DNA of 64,000 nucleotides from the NCBI RefSeq assembly GCF_900103605.1, contig NZ_FNHY01000001.1, positions 186,001 to 250,000 on the forward strand, read 5' to 3'. Source of the stretch: Psychrobacillus sp. OK028 (lineage in GTDB: Bacteria; Bacillota; Bacilli; Bacillales_A; Planococcaceae). The notes beneath the pieces are model-generated. The model saw only the letters and a program-made list of their open reading frames with translations, made no database searches and was not told where the DNA came from. The position numbers and the translations under genes are program-made. Within the stretch, counting starts at the first letter, position 1, and each line of letters begins with the position of its first letter. Below are positions 62,656-64,000 of the stretch, piece after piece.

Positions 62656-63084
62656 ATGGCTGTAGATGTATACCTTAATTTTAATGGGAATTGTCGCGAG
62701 GCTGCAGAATTTTATGCAGAAGTATTTAATACGGGTAAACCTGAAATAATGACATTTGGTGAAGCACCGCAACATCCCGATTTTGTCTTGCCTAAAGAAG
62801 CAAAAGATTTAGTTCTACACACTCGCTTAAATATCAATGGTAGTAATATAATGTTTTCTGATACATTTCCAGGATCACCTTTTGTGGAAGGAAACAATAT
62901 CAGTTTAGCTTTCGTAAGTAAGGATGAAGAAGAAGTAAAATCTACTTTTAATGCGCTAAAAGAAGGCGGCAAAGTAAGTATGGAGCTTCAGGAAACTTTT
63001 TGGAGCAAATGCTACGGATCATTAAGAGATAAATTCGGTATAGAATGGCAATTTAGTCACGAAGCTGATCAATTGCCACAATAA
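62656..63084 (+). CDS. VOC-family protein (PhnB/YjdN-like)
   Basis: A 142-residue VOC-fold protein of the PhnB subgroup. NGNCREAAEFYAEVFNTGKP opens the first beta-alpha-beta repeat. MFSDTFPGSPFVEGNNISLA and SKCYGSLRDKFGIEWQFSH cover the second. PhnB-like proteins are common, metal-binding and of unknown substrate; no phosphonate genes are near. Start ATG after AGAGGAGTG. It is followed by a strong terminator. Confidence 0.87.
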   Translation: MAVDVYLNFNGNCREAAEFYAEVFNTGKPEIMTFGEAPQHPDFVLPKEAKDLVLHTRLNINGSNIMFSDTFPGSPFVEGNNISLAFVSKDEEEVKSTFNALKEGGKVSMELQETFWSKCYGSLRDKFGIEWQFSHEADQLPQ

Positions 63085-63088
63085 CTTG

Positions 63089-63128
63089 AAGGCTATGTAA
63101 CGTATAATATACGTTGCATAGCTTTTTT
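63089..63128 (+). terminator. Terminator of the PhnB-like gene
   Basis: GCTATGTAACGTAT and ATACGTTGCATAGC form a 14-base stem with one mismatch, followed by seven Ts. Confidence 0.92.
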
Positions 63129-63233
63129 TATTAATTTCTAAATAATCGAAAAAGGCATTATAAATCTAAGCTGTATAAAGTATACTTACATATAAAACTA
63201 TTGCAATATTAAAAAGAAAGAAGAGGTAACAGG

Positions 63234-64000
63234 ATGAGTATACGAATAAATCCTCGTGCGCAATCATTGAAAATCCCTGGAACGAGACAATTCTCCAATC
63301 AATTAGTCCATTATCCGAATGCGATTAATTTGACGATTGGTCAACCCGATTTTCCAACTCCATCTTCTGTAAAAGAAGCAGGTATTCGAGCAATTGAAGA
63401 AAACTTAACCGGATACTCACACAATGCGGGGCTGCTAGAGCTAAGAAATGCTGTGAACTCCTTTTTCTTCGATAAATATGGTTTTTCCTATGATATCCAA
63501 AATGAAATAGTAATAACCAATGGCGCAAGTGAAGCAATCGATGCAGTATTCAGAACAATATTAGAAGAAGGGGATGAGGTTATTTTACCCGCTCCCACTT
63601 ATTCAGGATATGTTCCTGTTATTGAACTTTGCGGTGCCAAAGTAGTCTATTTAGATACGACAGACACTCAATTTCAGCCATCTGCAGAAAGACTCGCAAG
63701 CTTGATAACAGAAAAAACAAAGGCTATTTTTTTCAACAATCCTTCCAATCCAACTGGTGTCGTTCTAACAAAGGAGACGATGGATGGATTAGTCGATGTT
63801 ATTAAAAAGAAAAATTTATTTATCCTAACAGATGAAATATATAGTGAGAATACTTTCACTGGAAAACACTATTCCTTTGCAAGTTATAAGGAAATAAGAG
63901 AGAAGTTATTTTATATTCACGGCGTTTCCAAGTCGCATTCCATGACTGGTTGGCGAATCGGCTTCCTAATGGGACCGGCAAATGTGATGGAGCACGTTGT
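63234..64000 (+). CDS. patA: Aminotransferase A, PLP class I (3' end outside window)
   Basis: The first 255 residues of a class I/II PLP aminotransferase. It starts MSIRINPRAQSLKIPGTRQF. INLTIGQPDFPTPSSVKEAG, NPSNPTGVVLTKETMDGLVD and ILTDEIYSENTF are visible. The PLP lysine lies in GVSKSHSMTGWRIGF. It resembles Bacillus aminotransferase A (PatA), which transaminates amino acids such as LL-diaminopimelate precursors or aromatic amino acids. The gene runs off the right edge. ATG 63234 follows AAGAGGTAACAGG. Confidence 0.88.
   Translation, partial: MSIRINPRAQSLKIPGTRQFSNQLVHYPNAINLTIGQPDFPTPSSVKEAGIRAIEENLTGYSHNAGLLELRNAVNSFFFDKYGFSYDIQNEIVITNGASEAIDAVFRTILEEGDEVILPAPTYSGYVPVIELCGAKVVYLDTTDTQFQPSAERLASLITEKTKAIFFNNPSNPTGVVLTKETMDGLVDVIKKKNLFILTDEIYSENTFTGKHYSFASYKEIREKLFYIHGVSKSHSMTGWRIGFLMGPANVMEHV

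Overview
The window is low-GC Firmicute DNA with strong AGGAGG-type ribosome binding sites, many TTG and GTG starts, a monothiol bacilliredoxin, a Firmicute type VII (Yuk/Ess) secretion locus, consensus CcpA cre boxes and a subtilisin resembling cold-active subtilisin S41. Together these point to Bacillales, most likely a Planococcaceae member (Psychrobacillus, Sporosarcina or Lysinibacillus-like). The genus is my inference. No rRNA, tRNA, CRISPR array or complete insertion sequence was seen. The only transposase-like gene is a REP-type (RAYT) protein.

Layout. 1-2.1 kb: the tail of a TPR regulator, an RNase H-like protein and a small membrane-anchored protein. 2.3-17 kb: a TetR regulator with a perfect cre palindrome in its leader, then a co-directional acyl-CoA catabolic cluster of 15 genes: CoA ligase, ACAD10/11-like dehydrogenase, MDR reductase, three crotonases, two MaoC-type dehydratases, nitronate monooxygenase-like protein, 3-hydroxyacyl-CoA dehydrogenase, an APH-family kinase, a ComB-like phosphatase and a complete TRAP transporter. 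The kinase plus ACAD10/11-like pair suggests import and degradation of a hydroxy- or oxo-acid through phosphorylated acyl-CoA intermediates, as known for levulinate (LvaA/LvaC) and mammalian ACAD10/11. The substrate cannot be read from the sequence. 17-20.5 kb: a YdjM-like membrane protein, then a secreted subtilisin divergent from an NprR/PlcR-type regulator that is followed at 12 bp by an unannotated 45-residue secreted propeptide. This looks like a complete peptide quorum-sensing circuit controlling an exoprotease.

20.6-30.3 kb: housekeeping and stress genes (epimerase, two-step glutamine-amidotransferase-like hydrolase, M23 peptidase, Dph6-like ATPase, YuiD, bacilliredoxin, RsbR-like STAS protein, MscS-related channel, second acyl-CoA ligase). 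A 21-bp-phased ACCGATT array lies before the second ligase. 30.3-34 kb: the fructose operon fruR-fruK-fruA on the minus strand, with a cre box inside the promoter spacer. 34.5-48.2 kb: a type VII secretion locus (EsxA, YukD, EssB, EssC, EsaA, EssA) running directly into a YwqH/YwqI/LXG effector cassette, a six-helix membrane protein (candidate immunity protein) and an accessory protein.

48-64 kb: metabolic genes (RocB-like peptidase, NADP-type glutamate dehydrogenase, IlvE, proline dehydrogenase, MenC/NSAR, GuaC, PatA), a chemoreceptor, an NlpC/P60 hydrolase and small hypothetical genes. An inverted pair of GC-rich palindromic elements fills the 49.1-49.8 kb gap. A short gene at 60.9-61.06 kb appears to use an ATT start codon. 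The window ends inside patA.
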